From positions 1,178,001 through 1,242,000 of the forward strand of contig NZ_CP151762.1 in the NCBI RefSeq assembly GCF_038443675.1: a stretch of 64,000 nt of DNA. Direction: 5' to 3'. The DNA is from Yoonia sp. G8-12. Its GTDB lineage: Bacteria; Pseudomonadota; Alphaproteobacteria; Rhodobacterales; Rhodobacteraceae. How positions within the stretch are numbered: position 1 is the first letter of the stretch; each line of letters starts with the position of its first letter. The translations under genes were made by a program, and so were the position numbers. Below, in pieces: positions 17,980 through 26,370 of the stretch. Under the pieces are notes generated by a model that was not told the DNA's origin, searched no databases, and worked only from the letters and a program-made list of their open reading frames with translations.

Positions 17980-18995
17980 CACTCGGTCTCGCCAGTGACT
18001 GGCCCTACAGACGGGATGGGCTCCCCCACGAATTCGGCGGGCCAAGGCAACTCCTCGGCCCCGGCGAGGCGCACATAGGCCATGCCGCGCAGACCTGTGC
18101 GCACCAGCGCGATGTTTTCCGCCACAAGTTCTTCGGGCACCCGCACCTTGACGCGGAACATCAGATCGGCGCGTTCTTCGGCTGTCTCGACCGTGCGCGG
18201 CGTGAATTGCGCCTCGGGTGAGACAAAGCTGACAAAGGCGGGGATGGCATAAGGAATGCTGTCGAGCCGCACGCGCGCTTCGGCCCCGATGCCCGCGCGC
18301 ATGGCCTCATCAGCAGGCAAGAAAACCTCCATATAGACATTGCCCAGATCCAGCATCGTCAGGACCCGTCCACCGCCACCCAGCACCTCGCCGGGTTGCG
18401 CCAAACGGTAGAGCACGCGGCCCATCACAGGGGCCACCAAGGTCGCATCGGCGATCTGCGCCTCGTAAAGCTGGACCAGTGCAGCGGCGGAGTCCACACT
18501 ACGCTCAGCGGTGTGCAATTGCGCCATTGCCGCGTTCAGTGCGGCGGTGGCAGTCGCCTGGCGCGCTTGCTGCTGGTCTGCCGCCGCTTGCGACGTCACA
18601 CCGCGCTCCGCAAGTTCCAGCGCGCGTGACAATTCCTCCTGTGCCAACGCAAGTTCCGCTTCGCGCTGCGCGATAAGGGCGCGTACTTCATCAATCTGGC
18701 TTTCCGCCCTCGACACGTCGGCCTGGGCGCGCGCAAGCTGCGCCTCCAACTCACGCGTGTCCATCACGGCGAGCAGCTGGCCCGCTTCGATCAGGTCGCC
18801 CTCATTGACCAGAATGCGGTCCACGCGGCCCGGCGTGCGGGTCGCGATGTCAATCTGTTCAGCCTCGATCCGGCCATTCCCACCGGCAAACCCGGCTGGC
18901 AGCCCCGCTGTATTCTGATCCCAGACGTACCAGGCCACAGCCGCAACAGCAGCAAGAACGCCGACAACGGCAAGAATCATACGCACAAATTTCAT
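17979..18995 (-). CDS. HlyD-family adaptor of the ABC exporter (YhiI-like)
   Basis: A 338-residue periplasmic adaptor anchored by one N-terminal helix (about residues 3-22). The lipoyl halves ATRTPGRVDRILVNEGD and LVAPVMGRVLYRLAQPGE flank a long alpha-hairpin (about 75-175) rich in Ala, Gln and Glu. I prefer the ATG at 18995, with GGAAA upstream; a TTG four codons earlier is possible. It lies between the PHA synthase-like gene and the fused ABC gene and overlaps the latter by one base, so the products should be made together. It likely links the ABC pump to an outer-membrane channel, and the only such channel in the window is the NodT protein. Confidence 0.9.
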   Translation of the reverse strand: MKFVRMILAVVGVLAAVAAVAWYVWDQNTAGLPAGFAGGNGRIEAEQIDIATRTPGRVDRILVNEGDLIEAGQLLAVMDTRELEAQLARAQADVSRAESQIDEVRALIAQREAELALAQEELSRALELAERGVTSQAAADQQQARQATATAALNAAMAQLHTAERSVDSAAALVQLYEAQIADATLVAPVMGRVLYRLAQPGEVLGGGGRVLTMLDLGNVYMEVFLPADEAMRAGIGAEARVRLDSIPYAIPAFVSFVSPEAQFTPRTVETAEERADLMFRVKVRVPEELVAENIALVRTGLRGMAYVRLAGAEELPWPAEFVGEPIPSVGPVTGETE

Positions 18996-19038
18996 CTTAA
19001 TTTCCAATCTGCGCCCGAACGGCGCATCGCATCAGGGG

Positions 19039-20769
19039 TCAATCCTGAAGAACATAACTGCCGGGTGCCGCGCAAAGCATAGCCAGCTTTGGTTTGGACG
19101 CCTTGATCGGCGTCAATGAGCGTTCGCCAAGCCAACCGGCCCATGCGGTCCACCACGATCCTTCGTGGCGCTCCGCCAGTTCCGCCCATGCGTCCGCACT
19201 GACAAAAGCGGCATGATCCGGCGTCGTATGAATGCGGAAATGCCGGTAAGGATGGCCCGGTTCGGACACGATCCCGCCATTGTGCCCGCCGCTGGCCAGC
19301 ACAAAGGTGACTTCGGTATCGGTCAGAGCCTGAATCTTATAGGCCGATTTCCAAGGCGCCACATGGTCCCGTTCGGTGCCGACCGCGAATATCGGCACGC
19401 GGATGTCTGACAGTGAAACCGGCTTGCCGCGCACCTCGAACCGGCCTTCGGCCAGATCATTGTTCAGGTAGAGCCGCCGCAGGTACTCCGCGTGCATCCG
19501 GAAAGGCATGCGCGTGGTGTCAGCATTCCAAGCCATCAGGTCATTCGGTTCCGACCTCTCACCCATCATGTAGTCACGCAACATGCGGCTCCAGATCAGG
19601 TCATTGGATTTCAAAAGCTGAAAGGTGCCCGCCATCTGCTCGGCTTTCAGCACGCCCTCTTTCCACATCATGTCTTCGAGAAGTGCCAGCTGGCTGTCGT
19701 TGATAAACAGGCTCAGTTCTCCGGCTTCGGTGAAATCGGCTTGGGCCGCCAGCAGGCTGACCGAGGCGAGCCTATCGTCGCCGTCACGCCCCATTGCAGC
19801 CGCCGCAATGCTCAGCAGCGTGCCGCCGAGGCAGTAGCCGGTCGCATGAACCTGCGTTTCCGGACAGTCGCGCCCTATGGCATCGAGTGCGGCCATGACG
19901 CCATGGTCAATATAGTCGTCCATGCCGAGGTCACGATCGTCAGGGCCCGGGTTGCGCCAGGAAATGCAATAGACCGTGTGACCTTGATCGACGAGGAACC
20001 GGACCAGCGAGTTGTGGGGCGACAGATCGAGGATGTAGTATTTCATGATCCACGCAGGGATCAGCAGGATCGGTTCGGGATGCACCTTTTCAGTGGTCGG
20101 GGTGTAGCGGATCAATTCGATAAGATCGTTGCGGAACACCACGTCGCCCGGTGTCGCGGCGACCGTGTCGCCAACAACGAACGCCGACAGTTCCGGCGCT
20201 GGCTCACCCGATCTGAGTTGTTCAAAGTCTTCGTGTAAATGCCGCGCGCCACGCACGAGGTTCTGACCACCTTCACGCAATGTCTGCCGCTGCACTTCGG
20301 GGTTTGTCGCCATGAAATTCGACGGCGACGCCATGTCGAGCATCTGGCGCACAGCGAAAGCATTGACCTTTTCGTGCGCAGAACTCTGACCGCGCAGCCC
20401 AGTCACCGCTTCTGCCCACCATTCTTCCTGCGCTTTGTGCGAAGCGGCCCAGAAACTGAACGGCCAGCTTCGCCACGCTTCATCATCGAACCGCACATCG
20501 GACTGCGCCTTTTCGGCATAGCCGCCCGCAGCCGGGCCGGACAGAACCGCAGCTGTCTTCGTCGCGGCACTTGCCCACAATTCTGCGCGGTGCCCGGGAG
20601 ACGCTGCCAAATGCGCAGCCCAGTCCCACCAAGCCTGACTCAAGGCGATTGGGGATAATCCTGCCGTGAACCGTGCTGCAGTGGCATGCAAACTGCGATC
20701 AAGCGCATCGGGGTTTACGGGAAATGCGGAACCGAACCCGGTCTGCTCTGCGGTATTGGATTTTGACAT
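19039..20769 (-). CDS. phaC: Class I PHA synthase-like protein
   Basis: A 576-residue poly-hydroxyalkanoate synthase-type alpha/beta hydrolase. The catalytic triad is complete: Cys313 in GYCLGG (nucleophile), Asp468 in ERDHVAP and His496 in GGHNGG, close to the positions in well-studied class I enzymes of similar length. The N-terminal ~200 residues match the PhaC N domain pattern (SNFMATNPEVQRQTLREGGQNLVRG). AGGAG lies seven bases before the ATG. No thiolase, acetoacetyl-CoA reductase or phasin is nearby. The gene instead opens an ABC-exporter operon behind operator copy 4, so it may serve storage during stress or acyl transfer to another acceptor. The enzyme class is clear, the cellular job is not. 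Confidence 0.88.
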   Translation of the reverse strand: MSKSNTAEQTGFGSAFPVNPDALDRSLHATAARFTAGLSPIALSQAWWDWAAHLAASPGHRAELWASAATKTAAVLSGPAAGGYAEKAQSDVRFDDEAWRSWPFSFWAASHKAQEEWWAEAVTGLRGQSSAHEKVNAFAVRQMLDMASPSNFMATNPEVQRQTLREGGQNLVRGARHLHEDFEQLRSGEPAPELSAFVVGDTVAATPGDVVFRNDLIELIRYTPTTEKVHPEPILLIPAWIMKYYILDLSPHNSLVRFLVDQGHTVYCISWRNPGPDDRDLGMDDYIDHGVMAALDAIGRDCPETQVHATGYCLGGTLLSIAAAAMGRDGDDRLASVSLLAAQADFTEAGELSLFINDSQLALLEDMMWKEGVLKAEQMAGTFQLLKSNDLIWSRMLRDYMMGERSEPNDLMAWNADTTRMPFRMHAEYLRRLYLNNDLAEGRFEVRGKPVSLSDIRVPIFAVGTERDHVAPWKSAYKIQALTDTEVTFVLASGGHNGGIVSEPGHPYRHFRIHTTPDHAAFVSADAWAELAERHEGSWWTAWAGWLGERSLTPIKASKPKLAMLCAAPGSYVLQD

Positions 20770-20820
20770 TCTGGATGCTCCTGTCGAAAACGACTCAATC
20801 GCAGGCCATCCATATCTTAT

Positions 20821-20838
20821 GTTTAGTTATAACTGAAC
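20821..20838. promoter_or_regulatory. Regulon operator copy 4
   Basis: GTTTAGTTATAACTGAAC, one mismatch between the arms, 52 bases upstream of the PHA synthase-like start. On the minus strand a TTGTCT lies just before it and TAAGAT just after it, so the site may sit between -35 and -10 elements (spacing about 19, wider than ideal). Confidence 0.75.
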
Positions 20839-20858
20839 AGACAATCTAGAATATTCGC

Positions 20859-20875
20859 CATGACGGTCCGTCATG
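20859..20875. terminator. Inverted repeat after the regulator gene
   Basis: CATGACGG and CCGTCATG arms around a single T, 21 bases beyond the end of the minus-strand regulator gene and upstream of operator copy 4. It may end the regulator transcript before the PHA synthase-like promoter. No T-run is present, so a protein-binding site is the alternative. Confidence 0.4.
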
Positions 20876-20895
20876 CCTGTTCGCCGGGTGCGGGG

Positions 20896-21372
20896 TCACT
20901 TGCTTTTCCGCAAGGCCTTAGCCGTGGTATCCAGCCCTTCGCCCATCGCACGGTAATACGCAGCATAGCCGGTCACACGCGCACGGGGGCCAGTTTCGGA
21001 GGATGGAATTTCCTTCAGGGATTCTTCAATGTCGGCTGCCGCGCGGCGAGCGCGTGAGGCTGCGGCTTCGACCATGTTGGCAAAGGCGTTGTCGACAACC
21101 TGAAAGTAGTCCTGACGGTCGCCCGGTTTGGCGACGCGCTTGATCAATTGCTGGCTTTCCAGCATCCGCACGCTGGAACTCACGCTGCCCCGGCTGACCT
21201 GCAAAGCATCCGCAAGCTGCCCGAACGACACCCGCTCGCCATCGTAAAGCAGCATCGCCAATACGCGGCCCGCGATGCGCGGCAGGCCTTCGGATTGCGC
21301 GATCACACCGATTTTTTCGATGAAGTCGGCCCGTGCTGTCTCTGCAGCGTTTACTTTCTCAGCCTTGCTCAC
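20896..21372 (-). CDS. GbsR/MarR-type transcriptional regulator
   Basis: A 158-residue winged-helix regulator. Helices around residues 12-40 lead into a GRVLAMLLYDGERVSFGQLADALQVSRGSVSSSVRMLESQQLIKRVAKPGDRQDYFQV block (about 35-92), the MarR/GbsR DNA-binding unit with its wing. A C-terminal dimerisation helix pair follows. It starts at a GTG at 21372, seven bases after GAGGAG. It is the only regulator in the island and is divergent from the MacB-type exporter across operator copy 5. Proteins of this type bind inverted repeats of about 16-20 bp as dimers, which fits the five-copy 18-bp repeat. That it is the binder, and a repressor, is inference. Confidence 0.88.
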   Translation of the reverse strand: MSKAEKVNAAETARADFIEKIGVIAQSEGLPRIAGRVLAMLLYDGERVSFGQLADALQVSRGSVSSSVRMLESQQLIKRVAKPGDRQDYFQVVDNAFANMVEAAASRARRAAADIEESLKEIPSSETGPRARVTGYAAYYRAMGEGLDTTAKALRKSK

Positions 21373-21436
21373 GTCACGTCTCCTCTAATGGCGCGATGTT
21401 GACAACGTAGTGCCCGCCACCGTAACTGTCTAGTGC

Positions 21437-21454
21437 GTTCAGTCAAAATTGAAC
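21437..21454. promoter_or_regulatory. Regulon operator copy 5
   Basis: GTTCAGTCAAAATTGAAC, one mismatch between the arms, in the gap between the regulator (minus) and the ABC ATPase (plus). On the plus strand TTGACA at 21399-21404 and GTAACT 17 bases later form a plausible promoter whose start would fall just before the operator, a classic repression layout. It ends 20 bases before the ATPase start. Confidence 0.78.
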
Positions 21455-21474
21455 ACCTTGGTCGCGAGTGTTGC

Positions 21475-22182
21475 ATGAAGAAGAATACCTTTTCAACCAA
21501 AGGGCTGACGAAAGTCTATGGTGAGGGCCGCTCTGCGGTTCACGCTTTGCGCGGCGTCGATCTGGACATTCCGGAAGGTGAGATCGTCGTGCTGCTCGGG
21601 CCGTCTGGTAGTGGCAAGTCGACCCTGTTGAATATCATCGGAGGGTTGGATCGTGCGACCGAAGGCGATGCCTTCTTCCAAGACCAGAACTTGTCGGAAA
21701 TGACCGACAAGCAACTGACCCGCTATCGACGCGACCATGTTGGGTTTGTCTTTCAGTTTTATAACCTGATGCCAAGCCTCACGGCCCATGAGAACGTCGA
21801 ACTTGTCACCGAGATCGCCCGCGATCCGATGGACCCGGACGAGGCGCTGGCGATGGTTGGATTGCGCGAGCGCGTTGATCATTTTCCGGCGCAACTCTCG
21901 GGCGGCGAACAGCAGCGGGTGGCTATCGCCCGCGCAGTCGCCAAAAACCCCACGGTATTGTTCTGCGACGAACCGACCGGTGCACTCGACAGCACCACCG
22001 GCCGCGCCGTGCTGAACGTCCTGAAAGACGTGAACGAGAAACTGGGTGCCACGGTTCTGATCGTCACCCATGCCGCCAGTCAGGCCGCGATGGCCGACCG
22101 GGTGATCCATTTTGCTGACGGTGCCATCCGCGAAGTCGTGGTGAACAAGAAAAAACTCACCCCCGAGGAGATCGATTGGTGA
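21475..22182 (+). CDS. MacB/LolD-type ABC ATPase
   Basis: A 235-residue ABC ATPase of the type-VII (MacB/LolD/FtsE-like) exporter class. All motifs are intact: Walker A GPSGSGKST at 42-50, Q-loop in FVFQFYNLMPS, signature LSGGE at 141-145, Walker B VLFCDEP at 161-167 and His199. The FQFYNLMPSLTAHENV block is diagnostic for this class. I start at the ATG at 21475; the longer frame would read through operator copy 5. The stop overlaps the permease start, so the two are coupled. These machines usually drive a periplasmic shape change rather than move substrate through the membrane. Confidence 0.93.
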   Translation: MKKNTFSTKGLTKVYGEGRSAVHALRGVDLDIPEGEIVVLLGPSGSGKSTLLNIIGGLDRATEGDAFFQDQNLSEMTDKQLTRYRRDHVGFVFQFYNLMPSLTAHENVELVTEIARDPMDPDEALAMVGLRERVDHFPAQLSGGEQQRVAIARAVAKNPTVLFCDEPTGALDSTTGRAVLNVLKDVNEKLGATVLIVTHAASQAAMADRVIHFADGAIREVVVNKKKLTPEEIDW

Positions 22183-24542
22183 GCCCACTCGACCATAAAC
22201 TCCTGCGTGATCTGTGGCGCATGAAGGGTCAGGCCTTTGCCATCAGCATGGTCATCGCGGTCGGTGTGGGCATGTTGGTGATGATGACGGGGCTGGTAAC
22301 CTCCCTGAACGAGACGCGTGCCGCCTATTATGAACGCTATCGTCTGGCCGAGGTCTTTGCCCCCGTAACCCGTGCGCCAGACCGTCTGGTCGGACGGTTG
22401 GCTGCGATCAACGGGGTCAGTTCGGTGGAACCCCGCGTCGTGGGTGCGGCACTGATCGACATGGCCGACTTCGATTTGCCAGTGCAGGCGCAGGCCGTGT
22501 CCCTGCCCGATCTGCGCACGCCCCGCCTCAACGACGTGTTCCTGACCGACGGACGGATGATCGACAGCGATCACTCGGACGAAATCCTGCTGTTGCAGGC
22601 CTTCGCCCGCGCCCACGATCTGCGCCCCGGTGACCGGATTAACGCCACAATGAACGGCGCCCGGCGCAGTTTCCAGATCGTTGGCCTCGCGCAGGCGCCC
22701 GAATTTCTCTACACGACAGCCCCCGGCGAATTGATCCCCGACGACGCCCGTTTCGGCGTGATCTGGATGAGCCGCTCCGCGCTGGCCGCCGCCTACGACA
22801 TGGACGGCGCGTTCAACGAAGCGCTTTTGTCTTTGTCACGCGGTGCCAATGAGGCTGCCGTGATGGATGCCGTGGACCGCATCCTTGATCCCTATGGCGG
22901 CACCGGGGCCTATCCGCTGGCCGATCAGCCCTCCAACCAGTTGGTCAGCGAGGAGATTGGCGGGCTGGAAGCCGCTGCCGTCGGTGTGCCACCCATCTTT
23001 CTGGCCGTCGCCGCCTTCCTTCTCTACATCGTGATCAACCGCATGGTGCAGTCCGAGCGCGAGGAAATCGGGCTGATGAAAGCGTTTGGCTATACCAATG
23101 GCGAGGTTGGCGCGCATTACTTCAAGCTGGTCCTGGCGATTGCCATCGGCGGCGCGCTTGCTGGATGCCTGATGGGCATCGCGGGCGGGCGGGCGCTGAT
23201 CCAGGTCTATGTCGCCTACTTCAAGTTCCCGTTTCTGGTGTTCCAGCTCGATCCGGCCTCATTTGTCACGGGCGTCAGCGTCAGCATCCTGTCGGCCTCT
23301 GCCGGTGGCTTGCTGGTCCTGCGCAGCGTCTTTGCCCTCACGCCTGCTGCGGCCATGCGGGCCCCGGCCCCCGCCGATTACAGCCGCACCGGAAAGATGG
23401 GGCGTGCATTGAACCAATGGCTTGATCAGCCCTCGCGGATGGTTCTGCGCCGGATCACGCGGCAACCGGGGCGTATGGCGGGGGCCATGATCGGGATCGC
23501 CTGCGGCATGGCGCTGAGCGTGTCGATGATCACCATCTATGCGGGCTTTGACCGCACCATCGACCTGACATTCAATGTGGTTGATCGCAGTGATGTGACG
23601 GTCAGCTTCACCCATGCCGCGTCCGAGGCCACGATTTTCGAGTTGCGCCGGATGGAAGGCGTGACACTGGTAGAACCCGTCCGCCATGTACCTGCCGTGC
23701 TGCGCAACGGCCTTGCCACCCATCGCGGTGTGGTCAGCGGGCTGGCCACTGATCCCCGCCTCAACCGCGCTTTGGACAGCGATCTTAGACCCATTGCGCT
23801 GGATGGCAGTGGCATCGTGTTATCGACGGCGCTGGCGACAAAGCTGGATATTGCGCCCGGTGAGATTCTGACTGTCGAAGTGCGCGAAGGCCGGCAGCCG
23901 ATCCTGCAAATCCCTGTGACCGCCGTTGCCGAAAGCCTGCTGGGATCACCGTCCTACATGGACCTTGCCGCGCTGAACCGTGCCTTGCGCGAACCAAATC
24001 GTGTCTCTGGTGCCTACCTGGCCATTGATAAGGCATATGCCACCGACATCTACACCGCCCTCCAAGACATGCCGAGCGTTGCAGGCGTGAGCCTGAAATC
24101 GCAGGCCGAGATTGCCTTTCAGACGCTGATGAACACAGGCGCGGGTGCCATCCGCTATGTCATGGGGGCGATTGCCTTCGTGATCACTTTCGGGATCGTC
24201 TACAACGCTGCCCGCATCGCCTATGCCGAACGGTCCCGCGATCTGGCCAGTTTGCGGGTGATCGGCTTTACCAAGGGCGAAGCCGCGTTTGTCCTGCTGG
24301 GCGAGCTGGCCATCGTGACATTGATCGCCCTGCCGATTGGCAGCTTGCTGGGGTACTATCTGTCCTTTGGCATTGCCGCCGGATTTTCCAGTGAACTTTA
24401 CCAGATACCTGCGATCTTTGACCCCGCCAGCTATGGCTTTGCCGCCATGGTAGTGCTCGGGGCCGCCGTCGCTTCGGGTTGGCTGGTGAAACGTGATATC
24501 GACCGGGCGGAACTCGTCTCGGCCCTGAAAACAAGGGAGTAG
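22179..24542 (+). CDS. FtsX-like ABC permease (large, two FtsX domains)
   Basis: A 787-residue inner-membrane permease. One N-terminal helix (about 15-40), a large periplasmic MacB-like domain, three helices around residues 280-390, a fourth near 425-445, a second periplasmic domain and three C-terminal helices from about 655 onward give two FtsX units in one chain, like the DevC/YbbP-type permeases. The GTG at 22179 overlaps the ATPase stop by four bases, with GAGGAG ten bases upstream; a TTG one codon earlier is possible. The adaptor gene follows five bases after its stop. Function: mechanotransmitting export of lipid- or peptide-like molecules from the periplasm, by family analogy. Confidence 0.9.
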   Translation: MSPLDHKLLRDLWRMKGQAFAISMVIAVGVGMLVMMTGLVTSLNETRAAYYERYRLAEVFAPVTRAPDRLVGRLAAINGVSSVEPRVVGAALIDMADFDLPVQAQAVSLPDLRTPRLNDVFLTDGRMIDSDHSDEILLLQAFARAHDLRPGDRINATMNGARRSFQIVGLAQAPEFLYTTAPGELIPDDARFGVIWMSRSALAAAYDMDGAFNEALLSLSRGANEAAVMDAVDRILDPYGGTGAYPLADQPSNQLVSEEIGGLEAAAVGVPPIFLAVAAFLLYIVINRMVQSEREEIGLMKAFGYTNGEVGAHYFKLVLAIAIGGALAGCLMGIAGGRALIQVYVAYFKFPFLVFQLDPASFVTGVSVSILSASAGGLLVLRSVFALTPAAAMRAPAPADYSRTGKMGRALNQWLDQPSRMVLRRITRQPGRMAGAMIGIACGMALSVSMITIYAGFDRTIDLTFNVVDRSDVTVSFTHAASEATIFELRRMEGVTLVEPVRHVPAVLRNGLATHRGVVSGLATDPRLNRALDSDLRPIALDGSGIVLSTALATKLDIAPGEILTVEVREGRQPILQIPVTAVAESLLGSPSYMDLAALNRALREPNRVSGAYLAIDKAYATDIYTALQDMPSVAGVSLKSQAEIAFQTLMNTGAGAIRYVMGAIAFVITFGIVYNAARIAYAERSRDLASLRVIGFTKGEAAFVLLGELAIVTLIALPIGSLLGYYLSFGIAAGFSSELYQIPAIFDPASYGFAAMVVLGAAVASGWLVKRDIDRAELVSALKTRE

Positions 24543-24547
24543 CCGCT

Positions 24548-25780
24548 ATGGCGAAAGCAAAAAAACGATCCCGCCTCATCCTGACGAGCGTCGCAGGCTT
24601 GCTGGTTGTGGGTGCATTGACCGCCGCCTTTTGGCCGCAACCCACCTTGGTTGATATGGGCACAGTGACGCGCGGCACGATGCAATTGACCATCGACGAG
24701 GAAGGGCGCACGCGTGTCAGCGATGCCTACGTCGTCTCGACCCCTGTTGCGGGTCAGTTGCAGCGCGTCAGCGTGCAACCCGGCGATCCGGTCATTCGCG
24801 GTGAAACCATCGTGGCGCACATGCGCCCGACCAATCCCGCAGCACTCGACGTACGCACCCGCGAACAGGCGCAAGCCGCCGTGAATGCAGCCGAGGCGGC
24901 GTTGCGCGTCGCGCGCGCCGATCTGAATGCAGCCCTCGCCAACCGAGACCTGGCGCAGACCGAACTCTCCCGGACCGAACAACTGGTCGAACGCGGTATC
25001 TCAAGCGAAGCGGCCCTTGACCGTGCCCGGCAGACCGCGCGTGTCGCAGAAGCAAACGTCGATACGGCAGAGGCCGCGATCTCCATGCGCGAAGCCGAGA
25101 TTACAAACGCCCAAGCCCAACTGATCGGCTTCGACGATCCACGTTTGGCCGCCGCCATTGGCACAGCCAGCGACGACATACCGCTTTATGCGCCGGCCGA
25201 CGGGCGCATCCTGCGGGTCATACAGCAAAGCGAAACATCCCTGTCTGCCGGCACGCCGATCATGGAGATCGGCGACATCGCCAATGACCTGGAAATTGTC
25301 GTCGAACTCCTGTCCACCGATGCGGTGCAGGTCGCGCCGGGTGATGCGGTCTTTGTCGCCGATTGGGGCGGCAGCACCGCGCTGACGGGCGAAGTGGTCC
25401 GGGTCGATCCATTCGGCATCACACAATTCTCGGCGCTCGGCGTCGAAGAGCAGCGCGTAAATGCAGTGATCGCCTTCACCAGTCCGTCCGTGGACTATAC
25501 AGGTCTGGGGCACGGGTTCCGCGTAGAAACCCAGATCGTCGTGTGGGAAGCGGAAGACACGTTGATCGTCCCTGCCAGCGCCCTCTTCCGCAGCCGCGAC
25601 GCTTGGGCCGTATTCGTTGTGGAAGACGACGCAGCACGTCTCCGCACTATCGAAATCGGCCACAACAATGGCATCGAGGCGCAGGTCACTGGGGGATTGT
25701 CCGAAGGCGACCGTGTGATCCTCTATCCGTCGTCCGGCCTGTCCGAAGGGATGAGCGTGGCGGAACGCGTCATCAATTAA
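24548..25780 (+). CDS. HlyD-family adaptor of the MacB-type exporter
   Basis: A 410-residue MacA/DevB-like periplasmic adaptor: one N-terminal helix (about 9-28), the lipoyl half PVAGQLQRVSVQPGDPV, an alpha-hairpin (about 100-190), the returning lipoyl half YAPADGRILRVIQQSE, then barrel and membrane-proximal domains. It is the third gene of the ATPase-permease-adaptor operon and the last intact gene before the traG remnant. It is the third adaptor in the island, against a single outer-membrane factor. Confidence 0.92.
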   Translation: MAKAKKRSRLILTSVAGLLVVGALTAAFWPQPTLVDMGTVTRGTMQLTIDEEGRTRVSDAYVVSTPVAGQLQRVSVQPGDPVIRGETIVAHMRPTNPAALDVRTREQAQAAVNAAEAALRVARADLNAALANRDLAQTELSRTEQLVERGISSEAALDRARQTARVAEANVDTAEAAISMREAEITNAQAQLIGFDDPRLAAAIGTASDDIPLYAPADGRILRVIQQSETSLSAGTPIMEIGDIANDLEIVVELLSTDAVQVAPGDAVFVADWGGSTALTGEVVRVDPFGITQFSALGVEEQRVNAVIAFTSPSVDYTGLGHGFRVETQIVVWEAEDTLIVPASALFRSRDAWAVFVVEDDAARLRTIEIGHNNGIEAQVTGGLSEGDRVILYPSSGLSEGMSVAERVIN

Positions 25781-25899
25781 ATCCCTTGAAAAACCCCGAG
25801 GGCATAAGCAACGCACCTTCCGACTGATTGAGTGACGCGTCATTGGATATTGCCTGTATCTGTACGCCACGGTGCGAACAGGCGCCTTGATGGGCGCCT
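25781..25899. other. Gap before traG remnant
   Basis: About 120 bases with no recognised gene. No operator copy seen. Confidence 0.4.
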
Positions 25900-26017
25900 C
25901 GGCGGATTTCTCGCTCTGGCAGTTGCGGGCTTCATGTCGGTGTTGCGCGCGCGAGAAGCGCAAGACGTCGATACCTACGGCTCCGCCCGTTGGGCAGACG
26001 CGCAAGATGTAAGACGC
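25900..26017 (+). pseudogene. TraG/VirD4 coupling protein N-terminal remnant
   Basis: The frame reads a hydrophobic helix (GFLALAVAGF), then LRAREAQDV and the block DTYGSARWADAQDVRR. The sequence TYGSARWA with flanking basic residues is the hallmark just after the N-terminal membrane segments of TraG/VirD4-type conjugative coupling proteins. The Walker A region that should follow is missing: the frame ends within 13 codons. This is a broken end of a conjugation module, in the same orientation as the relaxase tail at 350-514. Confidence 0.65.
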
Positions 26018-26022
26018 GGCTC

Positions 26023-26049
26023 GCACCACGCGGGATTCGAACCGGGGAC
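26023..26049 (-). other. tRNA 3'-end-like fragment
   Basis: The 21 bases from 26023 agree at 16 positions with bases 26248-26268 of the neighbouring tRNA-Arg, including an intact GATTCGAACC T-loop signature in the same orientation. The T-stem has two mismatches, so it is not a working tRNA. It might be a decayed attachment-site copy. Confidence 0.35.
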
Positions 26050-26243
26050 AAATTGAACGAGGTCAACACAAGCAGCAATGCTTGATGCGTGCGCCTTCGA
26101 TCAGAAAGTCACGCGAATGAGTGTTTAGATCGACGATACTGCTTCGACACACCGCGTTGACAAGTCTGCTGACGCGATTTCTCCACGCAAGCACCAGACT
26201 TTAAAATGCGTGCTCGTGTAAATATCTGATGTATCACGGGAAA
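26050..26243. other. Island/core boundary, no gene seen
   Basis: About 190 bases between the traG remnant and the 3' end of tRNA-Arg. No frame, operator copy or clear direct repeat of the tRNA end was recognised. Confidence 0.4.
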
Positions 26244-26320
<77 letters not shown>

Positions 26321-26370
26321 TTGAGGGTGTCTATAACGGCGTCGATTGTAGGTCGCAACGGCAAAGTCGG

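Noticed and set aside
3315..20769. Reading the island as a PHA biosynthesis locus (SDR as PhaB, DUF5661 protein as phasin)
   Set aside because: No thiolase is present, the SDR lacks specific PhaB features I could point to, and the small protein fits DUF5661 better than a phasin.
1..26243. Prophage origin of the island
   Set aside because: No capsid, tail, terminase, lysis or phage integrase gene was seen; the only mobility traces are conjugative.
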